This document shows positions 17,853-25,755 of a stretch of 64,000 nucleotides of DNA, piece after piece; position 1 is the first letter of the stretch; each line of letters begins with the position of its first letter. The DNA lies in contig NZ_MSKS01000009.1 of the NCBI RefSeq assembly GCF_001937445.1, positions 62,001 to 126,000 on the forward strand, written 5' to 3'. The position numbers and the translations under genes are program-made. The DNA is from Actinomyces oris. Lineage in GTDB: Bacteria > Actinomycetota > Actinomycetes > Actinomycetales > Actinomycetaceae. The notes beneath the pieces were generated by a model, which did no database searches, was not told the DNA's origin, and saw only the letters and a program-made list of their open reading frames with translations.

Positions 17853-17994
17853 TGCCGCACCCGGTGTGCGGCATGAGCATCCCGTGAGTCTGTGCGTGTT
17901 AGCCCATGAGTCACCCGGCCAGTCCGGGTGCGGGGCGAGTGTGGTGGGCCAGGTACGGCAAAGAGCGGAGGACAAAAGGTCCTCCCCCACACTC
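17853..17994 (+). promoter_or_regulatory. Hairpin-rich leader upstream of the DEAD-box helicase
   Basis: Three consecutive inverted repeats: TGCCGCAC/GTGCGGCA (17853-17873), CACCCGG/CCGGGTG (17912-17930), and a two-part stem with outer arms GAGTGTGG/CCACACTC (17937-17944, 17987-17994) around an inner hairpin GGAGGAC/GTCCTCC (17967-17985). The helicase start follows 47 bases later. The first hairpin could instead terminate the transporter operon. The rest of 17737-18041 holds no gene. Confidence 0.5.
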
Positions 17995-18041
17995 CGCCGC
18001 GGTCCCCACCATCTTCATGGGGACAGATATGGGAAAACTTC

Positions 18042-20618
18042 ATGACTCACTCCAGCAGCACTGCGCCCGGCACCTCCGACGCTCAGAACGCCGACAGCAA
18101 CGGCCCTCTCAGCCTTGACGCGCTCTTCTCCGCCGAGCTCTCCGGCGGCGAGCCGGCCGACCCGGCCAAGAACGGCGAGAACGACGAGAACGGCGCCGTT
18201 GCCACGCCGCGCCAATCCGATGACACCACCTCCTCCCCCGCGGACTTCGCCACTCCCGCCTCCTCCGACTCCCCCGAGGACCCTGAGGACGTCGACCACG
18301 ACGACGAGGCGGACGACATCGACCGAAACCGCCCCGAGGCCGACCCGGAGGACGGGATCGACAACTCCGACGAGGACGACGGCGTCGACATTGATGAGGA
18401 TGAGGTCGACGGCCATGCCCCCTTCATCGACGCCGATTCCGACACTGATTCTGACGGCCACCGGCACGACGCCGAGCACACCGCCTCCCCGCGCAACCGG
18501 GACAAGATCGAGGTAAGGACCGCTCAGGAGGACGAGGAGATCACCTTCGCCGACCTGGGTCTTCCTTCGGACCTGCTCAAGGCCGTCACCGACATGGGCT
18601 TCGTGACCCCCACCGCGATCCAGAAGGAGGCGATCCCGGTCCTGCTGGCCGGCCGCGATGTCGTCGGCGTCGCCCAGACCGGTACCGGCAAGACGGCGGC
18701 CTTCGGGCTGCCGCTGCTCGACGCCGTCGACTCGCGCGACAGCGTGGTTCAGGCACTCGTCCTGGCCCCCACCCGCGAGCTCGCGCTCCAGAGCGCCGAG
18801 GCCATCACCGACATGGCCGCCCGCTCCCGCGGCCTGGAGGTGGTGGCCGTCTACGGCGGTGCCCCCTACGGCCCCCAGATCGGCGCGCTCAAGGGCGGCG
18901 CCCAGGTCGTCGTCGGCACCCCCGGCCGCGTCATCGACCTCATTGACAAGGGCGCGCTCCAGCTCGACGACGTGCGCTACTTCGTCCTGGACGAGGCCGA
19001 TGAGATGCTGCGCATGGGTTTCGCCGAGGACGTCGAGACGATTGCGCAGTCCCTCCCCGCCGATCGACGCACCGCCCTGTTCTCAGCGACAATGCCTCCG
19101 GCCATCCAGGCCGTGGCACGCCAGCACCTTCACGAGCCCGTTCAGGTCGAGGTCTCCAGGCCTGCCTCCACGGTCGCCACCGTCCACCAGACCTACGCGG
19201 TGGTTCCGTTCCGCCACAAGATCGGCGCCGTGTCCCGAGTCCTGGCCGTCACCGACGCCGAGGCCGCCATCGTCTTCGTGCGGACCAAGTCCACGGCCGA
19301 GGACGTCGCCATCGAGCTGGCGGGCCGGGGCATCCAGGCCGCAGCGATCTCCGGTGACGTACCCCAGCGCGAGCGCGAGCGCCTGGTGGAGCGGCTGCGC
19401 GCCGGCACCCTTGACGTGCTGGTGGCCACGGACGTCGCCGCCCGGGGTCTGGACGTGGACCGCATCGGCCTGGTCGTCAACTTCGACGTGCCCCGTGAGG
19501 CCGAGGCTTATGTGCACCGTATCGGTCGCACGGGCCGCGCCGGCCGCCATGGTGAGGCCGTCACCTTCCTGACCCCCAAGGAGAAGGGCAAGCTCCGCCA
19601 GATCGAGCGCCTCACCGGGACCCGTCTGGAGGAGATCACCCTGCCTTCCCCCGCGGACGTCTCCGAGCACCGCGCCCGCAAGCTCCTGTCCAAGGCGGCG
19701 GCCCGCCATGAGCGCGGCCGGCTGGACATGTACCTTCCGCTGGTTACCGACTCCTCCCGGCAGCTGGATATCGACGTCGAGGAGCTGGCGGCCACGCTGC
19801 TGGCTCTGGCCGTGGGTGATGAGGGACCGCGCAGGCGCGAGGAGCGTGGCGGTGAGCGCCCCCAGCGCGCCCGCCGGGAGGAGAACCTCGATTCCGAGGG
19901 GACCTTCCTGTCGGCGTCCTTCGAAGGCGGGCGTGAGAAGAACCGTCGCGGCGAACGGGGCGACCGAGGGGAGGGACGCCGCTCGGCCACCCGTTCCGGG
20001 CGCCGCGAGCACGAGGGTCCCGGGACCGTCTACCGCGTAGAGGTGGGGCACCGGGACCGGGTCCTTCCCGGCGCGATCGTTGGTGCACTGGCCAACGAGG
20101 GCGGTATCGAGGGCTCCGACATCGGCAAGATCGACATCCTTCAGTCCTTCTCCCTGGTCACGATCTACGCCGACCTCAGCCCCGAGCAGCTGAGCGTCAT
20201 GGGGCGGGCGACCTTTGGGGGCCGCGAGCTGCGGATCCGCCCCGACGAGGGCCCGGGTCACGGCTGGTCCGGCCCCAATGGCGCAGAGCGTCGTCCCAAG
20301 CGCCGTGACTGGGAGGACCGTAAGGATCGCGGTGAGCGCGGCTTCCGTCCCCGCCGTGATGACGGCGAGCGCGGTTGGAAGGACCGTGATGGGCGCGGCG
20401 GCAGGGGCGGTTACGACCGCTCGGAGCGCCGTGACAACCGTCGGTGGGACGAGCGTCGTGGCGACCGGGACGGCTTCCGCGGCCGACGCGAGGACCGGGG
20501 CGGTCGCGGCTATGACCGCGACGGTTACCGGGATGACCGCCGCGGCTACGGCGAGCGCAACCAGAACCGCTTCGGCGGCAACCGGGGCGGCTTCCGCGGC
20601 CGACGCGGCGACCGCTGA
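18042..20618 (+). CDS. deaD: DEAD-box ATP-dependent RNA helicase (DeaD/CsdA type)
   Basis: 858 aa, longer than typical DeaD (about 600-630) because of both ends. Residues 1-150 are strongly acidic (runs such as DVDHDDEADDID). The helicase core follows: Q-motif MGFVTPTAIQ, motif I AQTGTGKT near 209, Ia PTRELALQ, II DEAD near 316, III SAT, VI HRIGRTGRAGR. A DbpA-like RNA-binding domain spans about residues 660-735 (HRDRVLPGAIVGALANEGGI), and the tail from 740 on is Arg/Gly/Asp-rich. Such helicases unwind rRNA and mRNA structure in ribosome assembly, especially in the cold. The start ATG at 18042 has only a weak SD (GGGA). A bidirectional-type hairpin ends the transcript. Confidence 0.94.
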   Translation: MTHSSSTAPGTSDAQNADSNGPLSLDALFSAELSGGEPADPAKNGENDENGAVATPRQSDDTTSSPADFATPASSDSPEDPEDVDHDDEADDIDRNRPEADPEDGIDNSDEDDGVDIDEDEVDGHAPFIDADSDTDSDGHRHDAEHTASPRNRDKIEVRTAQEDEEITFADLGLPSDLLKAVTDMGFVTPTAIQKEAIPVLLAGRDVVGVAQTGTGKTAAFGLPLLDAVDSRDSVVQALVLAPTRELALQSAEAITDMAARSRGLEVVAVYGGAPYGPQIGALKGGAQVVVGTPGRVIDLIDKGALQLDDVRYFVLDEADEMLRMGFAEDVETIAQSLPADRRTALFSATMPPAIQAVARQHLHEPVQVEVSRPASTVATVHQTYAVVPFRHKIGAVSRVLAVTDAEAAIVFVRTKSTAEDVAIELAGRGIQAAAISGDVPQRERERLVERLRAGTLDVLVATDVAARGLDVDRIGLVVNFDVPREAEAYVHRIGRTGRAGRHGEAVTFLTPKEKGKLRQIERLTGTRLEEITLPSPADVSEHRARKLLSKAAARHERGRLDMYLPLVTDSSRQLDIDVEELAATLLALAVGDEGPRRREERGGERPQRARREENLDSEGTFLSASFEGGREKNRRGERGDRGEGRRSATRSGRREHEGPGTVYRVEVGHRDRVLPGAIVGALANEGGIEGSDIGKIDILQSFSLVTIYADLSPEQLSVMGRATFGGRELRIRPDEGPGHGWSGPNGAERRPKRRDWEDRKDRGERGFRPRRDDGERGWKDRDGRGGRGGYDRSERRDNRRWDERRGDRDGFRGRREDRGGRGYDRDGYRDDRRGYGERNQNRFGGNRGGFRGRRGDR

Positions 20619-20642
20619 GTCCAGAGGACTCCACTGATGCGG

Positions 20643-20674
20643 CTGGGGGCGGCAACGCGTGTTGCCGCCCCCAG
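20643..20674. terminator. Perfect hairpin between convergent genes
   Basis: Arms 20643-20656 and 20661-20674 (CTGGGGGCGGCAAC and its complement), perfect 14 bp, loop GCGT, followed by TATTCT on the plus strand. It lies 24 bases past the helicase stop and 34 bases before the end of the convergent DUF4097 gene, so it can serve both. Confidence 0.85.
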
Positions 20675-20708
20675 TATTCTGCCGGCTGGCCGCCGCATTG
20701 GTGGGTGC

Positions 20709-21443
20709 TCAGCCCCTGCGCACCCGCACAGTTCCCATCTGCGCGCGAGCCCTCAGCTCGAGGCGCCTCTCGAACAGCTCGGGGTGATCCTGGCGGGGCA
20801 GGTCGATCGTGACTCGACCGAAGTCGGAATGGCAGTCCGCCAGGACCGCAGTTCCCTCAGGCACCCCCACCGACACGGTTCCCATCTCACTGGACAGATC
20901 CAAGGATCCTTCATACGCCTCAACGATCTTGACCGAGCCGGCCTCCGTGTGGGCCAACACGGTGCCGGAGGTGGAGCGGATGCGCACCGAACCGGCTTGG
21001 GCCCGCACGTTCCCGTCATGCAGGGCACCGATGACGATGGAGCCGGCGTCGGCGTGCACCTGCGCACTCGTGCAGTCGCCCAGCCGGATCGATCCCGCCG
21101 AGGTCCGTATCTGCACCTGCTCCCAGGAGTGCTCAGCGCTGATCGATCCGGCATCGAGGCGGGCATCCAGGCGCGTACCGTGCGGCACCGTGACCCGAAC
21201 CCGAGATGTCTGCGGGCCCCATGGCCAAATGCCCGCAAATCGCTCACGTCCCACGAGAGCGATCTGACGGATGCTCACCTTGGCTCCGTCGGCGGTGACA
21301 TCCAGGAGGGGTTCCAGGATCTCGTCGGCCTCGACGGTGATCGTGCTGCTCACCCCCGGCGCGGTCACCACACTCAGGGTGGACAGGTCCAGGACGAGGT
21401 TCGGCTGAACGTCGTCGGGAAGGTCAAAGGTCCATATCGGCAT
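20709..21443 (-). CDS. DUF4097 family beta-strand repeat protein
   Basis: 244 aa, no signal peptide or membrane segment. The sequence is a ladder of short beta repeats with recurring AGSI/AGSV and GTV motifs (DAGSISAEH, SAGSIRLGD, DAGSIVIGA, QAGSVRIRS, EAGSVKIVE), the hallmark of DUF4097 right-handed beta-helix-like proteins. In Actinobacteria such proteins usually lie next to a small HicB/RHH gene, as here. Biochemical role unknown. The ATG at 21443 has GGAG seven bases upstream. The gene follows the RHH gene by 111 bases on the same strand and probably shares its promoter. Confidence 0.85.
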   Translation of the reverse strand: MPIWTFDLPDDVQPNLVLDLSTLSVVTAPGVSSTITVEADEILEPLLDVTADGAKVSIRQIALVGRERFAGIWPWGPQTSRVRVTVPHGTRLDARLDAGSISAEHSWEQVQIRTSAGSIRLGDCTSAQVHADAGSIVIGALHDGNVRAQAGSVRIRSTSGTVLAHTEAGSVKIVEAYEGSLDLSSEMGTVSVGVPEGTAVLADCHSDFGRVTIDLPRQDHPELFERRLELRARAQMGTVRVRRG

Positions 21444-21554
21444 GGGTGGTCTCCTCAGGTTTCAGGTGTCTGCGCGGACTGCCGCACTGGTCAGGCAGCG
21501 GAGAAGTGATTGGGCTCGGACCAAGTCGGTGGCACGACGGCGCGGTGGCACGGA

Positions 21555-22181
21555 TCAGCCGAACCACCCAGTGAGCTTCACCCCCGAGGTCTGCCGCCCT
21601 GTCGGTCCAGTGGGCCGGCCGGAGCGGTTTCCGACGCCGTCGAGCTCACTGCCACCACGAGCGGCCCCACTGCCAACGCTCCAGGTACCCGCTGAGCTCC
21701 AAGAGCCTGACGGCGACTCATGTCCTGCCAGCGCGCTGCGAGCCGCCTCGACGAGCCAGGCATTGACCGAGCGTCCCTGGCTCCGGGCTGCGGCGTCGAT
21801 CTGCTGCTTGAGCGACTCGGGCAGGCGCAGCGTTGTACGGACCTCCGGTCCCTCCTGCACCTCAGGTGCCGCGTGCGCCGGAGTATCGGTATAGCGTTCC
21901 GTCCCCGTCACGTAGCCCTGATCCTGCTCATCAGACCGATCAGCCTGGGTTACCAGAAGATGAGGCGTCGAGCCGTCCATCACCACGGTGACATGTGCTC
22001 CGTCGAGCTCGCTGTTGAGCTCATCAGCGGTGTCCGTCAGCATCTGCAGGGCCACGAGGCGCAGAGCCGGATCGAGTGCCGCCGTCAGGGAGCGGGCCAC
22101 CTCCTGGGTCCGTTCGTCGCCCAGGGACGAGGTCTCCACAAGGGTCCGGCGCAAGGTCTCGGTGTAGGCATCCACACGCAT
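21555..22181 (-). CDS. Ribbon-helix-helix (HicB-like) transcriptional regulator
   Basis: 208 aa. An N-terminal domain (residues 1-70) of unknown fold, a variable acidic linker, then an RHH DNA-binding motif at about residues 113-150 (VRTTLRLPESLKQQIDAAARSQGRSVNAWLVEAARSAL; split: beta strand TTLRLP, helix A, turn GRSVN, helix B). The C-terminal 55 residues are Gly/Ser-rich and disordered. No HicA toxin is nearby, so this is a stand-alone regulator of the DUF4097 pair. No SD; CAAAAT lies 6 bases upstream of the ATG, so translation is probably leaderless. The promoter is covered by TGGYGYCA boxes, which argues for autoregulation. Confidence 0.8.
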   Translation of the reverse strand: MRVDAYTETLRRTLVETSSLGDERTQEVARSLTAALDPALRLVALQMLTDTADELNSELDGAHVTVVMDGSTPHLLVTQADRSDEQDQGYVTGTERYTDTPAHAAPEVQEGPEVRTTLRLPESLKQQIDAAARSQGRSVNAWLVEAARSALAGHESPSGSWSSAGTWSVGSGAARGGSELDGVGNRSGRPTGPTGRQTSGVKLTGWFG

Positions 22182-22265
22182 GGCACCATTTTGACACCAT
22201 CAGTCATGCCTGTCCAGAGAGCATGACGCCACAATGGTGTCATTCAATGTGAGTGAATGGCGTCA
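22181..22265. promoter_or_regulatory. Array of five TGGYGYCA boxes (putative RHH operator)
   Basis: Eight-base boxes on the minus strand at 22181-22188 (TGGTGCCA), 22192-22199 (TGGTGTCA) and 22224-22231 (TGGCGTCA), and on the plus strand at 22235-22242 (TGGTGTCA) and 22258-22265 (TGGCGTCA). Successive starts differ by 11, 32, 11 and 23 bases, close to whole helical turns. Boxes two and three flank the putative -10, and boxes three and four form an inverted pair. Confidence 0.6.
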
Positions 22266-23962
22266 TTCGAGATGATTCGATCCAGAGTCCGTGCAAGCTC
22301 CACCCATCCGTGCGTCTCGGCCTTGAGCGGCTCGATGAGCTCGGCGTTCACGACCTCGTCGGTGGCCCGGCGCAAGCGCTCAATGATCCGTCTGCTGTGG
22401 CGTCTGGCCTGAAGGCGGGCCAGGAACGTTCCCAGCCCTGCCAGGACCAGTCCGGTCAGCAGGCCTCCGAGCAGGAGGATGGTGGGCCAGGGGACTGCCC
22501 CCCAGCGCGGAACGTCGATGCTGATGAGCAGGAGGTAGTCCTCCAGGACGTGAATGGTCACCAGCCACAGCCCGCCGATCAGTGCCGTCAGCGCGGTCAC
22601 CCACTGCAGCACGTTGGCCAGCCTCCACCAGACCGGGCGCTTCCACGTCCCGTAGTCCACCTGGGCCACAGCCAGTTCCAGAGGCTCGGCAAGCCTCTCA
22701 GCACGCTCGTCACTGCGCAGGACGGCCTGGGCGGCCAGGTCGCCGGGCAGAGCGGAGCAGGCCGCCACGGCGTAGACGTGAGCGCTGCTGCGCAGCCTGC
22801 CCCTTGCGGCAGGTCCTGCGGGGGGCAGGGAGGTCAGGTCGATGACGTCGGGGCCCGTGGCGCCGTCGGATTGTTCGGCGTCTGCGGACTTCTGGGCCGG
22901 TGGTCGCCCGGTTCCCAGGTGAAGGGCTCGAAGCGGGTCGCGCCGCAGGTGCTCGATCCACCGCAGCCAGAACCAACCGACTCGGGTATGGGCCCGGTGA
23001 CGGTCCGATCCTTCAACCGCCTGCGAGACGACGTCGACTCCGGCGAGGCTCGCGGCCGCCAGCCGAAGCGTATCGAGGGACTGACGTACCTGCGGCGCCT
23101 GCCGAGCGGCCGGATCCGGTGTTGGCGCACCGAGGCCTAATGGAGTGATGAGCCCCGTGCGTTCCCCCAGCTCACTGGCTGCGCGCCTGGCGTGGGCGAC
23201 GAGACTTCGAGCGCTGGCCAGCCTGCTGGAGGCGACGGAAGCCACGGCGTGCGCCAGGGTCTCAACGCCCTGTCCGGTGCGGGCACTGACGGGAATCACT
23301 GAGACGGTTCCAAGACCTTCCCGGTCCAGAATCCTCCTGAGGTCGCTGAGCACCGCGTCCCGGCTCTCAGGGTCGAGCCGATCCACCTGGTTGAGGGCGA
23401 CCACCATGACCTCGGCGTGCGCCGCCATGGGAAGGAGGAAATCACGATGAACGACGCCATCGGCGTACTTCTCCGGATCGAGGACCCACACCAGGACATC
23501 GACCTTGCCCGCCATGCGCTGGGCGATGACCCGGTGCGCGGGTTCGTCGGAGTCGATGTCGGGCAGATCGACCAGCACCGTGGACCCGCCCAGGGCCCAG
23601 TCACCGTCGACGCGCACCCTGTGGCTGATGGAGAGCCAGTCCAGCAGCTCAGTGGCCTCGACAGCCGTGTCTGGGACGACGGCGAGGGGCTGGGTGGTCG
23701 TCGGACGGGTGCGGGCGGTTCGGGACACCTCGGAGCCGGCCATGGCGTTGGCGAGGCTGGACTTGCCCGACCCGGTCGCCCCGAGAAGGGCCGCCACGGT
23801 GGTCTGCGGCGCCAGACGCCGTCGGTGGGAGGCCTGCGTGAGGACGTTACGGGCCTGGGTGAGCTCTTCGCCCAGACCGAGCCGCTCGCCCAGGTCGACG
23901 GCCCTGGCCAGGTCCTCAAGAACCTGCGGCAGGTCTAGCGCGCCGGGGCCGTCGGTCGTCAC
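22244..23962 (-). CDS. Membrane-associated Era/dynamin-like GTPase (second of a pair)
   Basis: 572 aa. GTG start at 23962 overlapping the previous stop as GTGA, with AGGAGG upstream. G1 GATGSGKSS near residue 51, G2 Thr in RPTTTQP, G3 DLPDIDSDE (DxxG degenerate, Gly replaced), G4 NQVD, G5-like VSARTG. The C-terminal half has two TM segments about residues 460-520 (ALTALIGGLWLVTIHV; TILLLGGLLTGLVLAGLGTFL) with an Arg-rich cytoplasmic tail. Layout resembles bacterial dynamin-like or YfjP/Era-like membrane GTPases. Function unknown; paired expression with the neighbouring GTPase suggests a hetero-oligomer. Confidence 0.8.
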   Translation of the reverse strand: MTTDGPGALDLPQVLEDLARAVDLGERLGLGEELTQARNVLTQASHRRRLAPQTTVAALLGATGSGKSSLANAMAGSEVSRTARTRPTTTQPLAVVPDTAVEATELLDWLSISHRVRVDGDWALGGSTVLVDLPDIDSDEPAHRVIAQRMAGKVDVLVWVLDPEKYADGVVHRDFLLPMAAHAEVMVVALNQVDRLDPESRDAVLSDLRRILDREGLGTVSVIPVSARTGQGVETLAHAVASVASSRLASARSLVAHARRAASELGERTGLITPLGLGAPTPDPAARQAPQVRQSLDTLRLAAASLAGVDVVSQAVEGSDRHRAHTRVGWFWLRWIEHLRRDPLRALHLGTGRPPAQKSADAEQSDGATGPDVIDLTSLPPAGPAARGRLRSSAHVYAVAACSALPGDLAAQAVLRSDERAERLAEPLELAVAQVDYGTWKRPVWWRLANVLQWVTALTALIGGLWLVTIHVLEDYLLLISIDVPRWGAVPWPTILLLGGLLTGLVLAGLGTFLARLQARRHSRRIIERLRRATDEVVNAELIEPLKAETHGWVELARTLDRIISNDAIHSH

Positions 23963-25755
23963 CTGGCCCTCCTGCCGGCCGTCCGACGGCCGCGGGCCGC
24001 CGGCAGGGCGCGCAACGACGTGGCCGCCTCCTGGCAGGCCTGAAGCTGTTCTCGCAGCGTGTCGGCGCTGGGGGTGGGTAGCGGAAGAGCATCGGTGAAG
24101 CACTTCGCCTGGTTGGCGAACAGGGCCGTGGCACGCTCGCAGAGGTCCTCCCGGGCCCGCTTGGTCATGCCGCGCATCGCCTGGTCTCCGAAGACGGCCT
24201 CCAGAACGCGCTGAGCCAGGATGGCAGTGCCGCCCGCGATCCCCACCTCTCCCCCGGACAGTCCGCCGGTGTGGGCGAAGACGAGGATCATGAGAACGAC
24301 TCCGGCGCCGTTGATCCCCAGGGACAGCAGGCGGGCGGTGAGCCGCTTGTCAGAGCCCTCGGCTCGAACGAGCGTGAGAACCTGACGCTGCCAGTCGTGG
24401 ACGAGGGCCGCGGCGACGACCTCCAGCCCGGTCTGACTGGGCACCTCAGCCAGAGCCCGGTTCAGGGCCTGCTGGGAGGTGCCGGCCCGTCTCCAGGAGC
24501 GTTCCGTGGCCAGACAGGCCCGTTGGGACTCGGCGACCAGGAGCTCGACCAGGGAGGAGCCGATCGCCTGCTCAACGCGCTTGGCGGGCGCCGGACGTCC
24601 CCGCAGGAGCGACGTGACGCGGTCGCGGACCCTCCCCACCTGCGCCTCCAAGGACCGGAACAGGTCCCCGGTTCCCACGAACTCCTGCCAGCGGGCCAGC
24701 ACCTCACCGTGCAGCATGGAACCGTCCTCGGTGGCCTCGATGACGCGTTCCAGAGCGTCATCGTGCTCGGAGGTGGCTGCTCGACGCAGCTCGGCGTGCT
24801 CGGCCTCCTGGGAGGCCAGCTCGACGGCGAGCAGCTCGCTCTGCGCCAGGAGGGAACCGATGGCGCCGGTCAGGCTGCGGTGCGCGACGTCCTGGCGGGC
24901 GGCCGCATCGGAGGCCAGTGCCCCCAGCCACTGGCGCAGCGGCGATACGTAGGACTCAGGCAGGAAGCCGTCATCGTCCAGAGCGGTCTCGGGAATCGTG
25001 AAGACGGGCGCCTCAGCCAAGTTCGCCTCCGCGAGCCGGCGCCGCAGGTCGGCCTCCACCTCGATCTGCGCGCCCTGCGGTACGCGGTCCAGGACGATGG
25101 CGGCCGTGATGTGCCGCTCGGCCGCGGCCCGAAGGTGCTCCCAGGGGACGGCGTCGGCGTAGCGCGCCGCCGTGGTGACGAAGATCCACAGGTCTGCCCC
25201 GGCCAGGAGCGTCGCGGCCAGGTCCCGGTTGTCCTCGACCACGGAGTCGACATCGGGTGCGTCCACGATCGCCAGTCCCTCGGGCAGCCCCTCGCAGGCC
25301 CGCAGCTCGAGCTCTCTGGGGGTGTGGTCGGTGGCAGGGCTCGCCGGTGCGTCGGCGTCCACACGCATGCGCGACAGGGAGCCCAGGACCCGGTCGGTGT
25401 CGAACCAGGCGGCGTCGGTCGGTGCGTGCAGCAGCAGGGGGCGACGCGTGGTGGGGCGGATCGCCGAGGCCCTGGCCACGTGCCTGCGAACGAGTGAGGA
25501 CACGAGGGTCGACTTGCCGGCCCCGGTCGAGCCGCCGACCACGGCCAGCAGCGGGGCGTCCAGGCTGGCCAGGCGGGGAAGGATGTAGTCGCCGAGCTGG
25601 TCGCGGATGAGCGTGGCCTTGTCGGCGGCGGCGGCGGTTCCCTGAAGGACGTAGGGCATGGACAGGGCCGTCAGGCTGTCCCGGAGGGCGGACAGCGCCA
25701 TGGTCGCCTGCTGGACGTGGTGCGTGCTGCTGGACTCGCTCCGGCTGGGGGTCAT
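23959..25755 (-). CDS. Membrane-associated dynamin-like GTPase (first of a pair)
   Basis: 598 aa, ATG at 25755 overlapping the hisS stop as ATGA. G1 GGSTGAGKST near residue 73, switch region RPTTRRP, G3 DAPDVDSVVEDN, G4-like VLDRVP. The middle is helical and charged (LASQEAEHAELRRAATSEHDD). A hydrophobic segment lies near residues 475-500 (GINGAGVVLMILVFAHTGG) and a second one near 505-525 (VGIAGGTAILAQRVLEAVF), with a helical C-terminus. G3 lacks the usual Gly of DxxG, as in its partner. In Streptomyces two adjacent dynamin-like genes (dynA, dynB) stabilise division rings; this pair shows the same arrangement, but homology is not proven here. Confidence 0.8.
   Translation of the reverse strand: MTPSRSESSSTHHVQQATMALSALRDSLTALSMPYVLQGTAAAADKATLIRDQLGDYILPRLASLDAPLLAVVGGSTGAGKSTLVSSLVRRHVARASAIRPTTRRPLLLHAPTDAAWFDTDRVLGSLSRMRVDADAPASPATDHTPRELELRACEGLPEGLAIVDAPDVDSVVEDNRDLAATLLAGADLWIFVTTAARYADAVPWEHLRAAAERHITAAIVLDRVPQGAQIEVEADLRRRLAEANLAEAPVFTIPETALDDDGFLPESYVSPLRQWLGALASDAAARQDVAHRSLTGAIGSLLAQSELLAVELASQEAEHAELRRAATSEHDDALERVIEATEDGSMLHGEVLARWQEFVGTGDLFRSLEAQVGRVRDRVTSLLRGRPAPAKRVEQAIGSSLVELLVAESQRACLATERSWRRAGTSQQALNRALAEVPSQTGLEVVAAALVHDWQRQVLTLVRAEGSDKRLTARLLSLGINGAGVVLMILVFAHTGGLSGGEVGIAGGTAILAQRVLEAVFGDQAMRGMTKRAREDLCERATALFANQAKCFTDALPLPTPSADTLREQLQACQEAATSLRALPAARGRRTAGRRAR

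Noticed and set aside
21555-22181. HicAB toxin-antitoxin module
   Set aside because: Only the RHH part is present; no HicA-sized ORF or double-stranded RNA-binding fold lies on either side.
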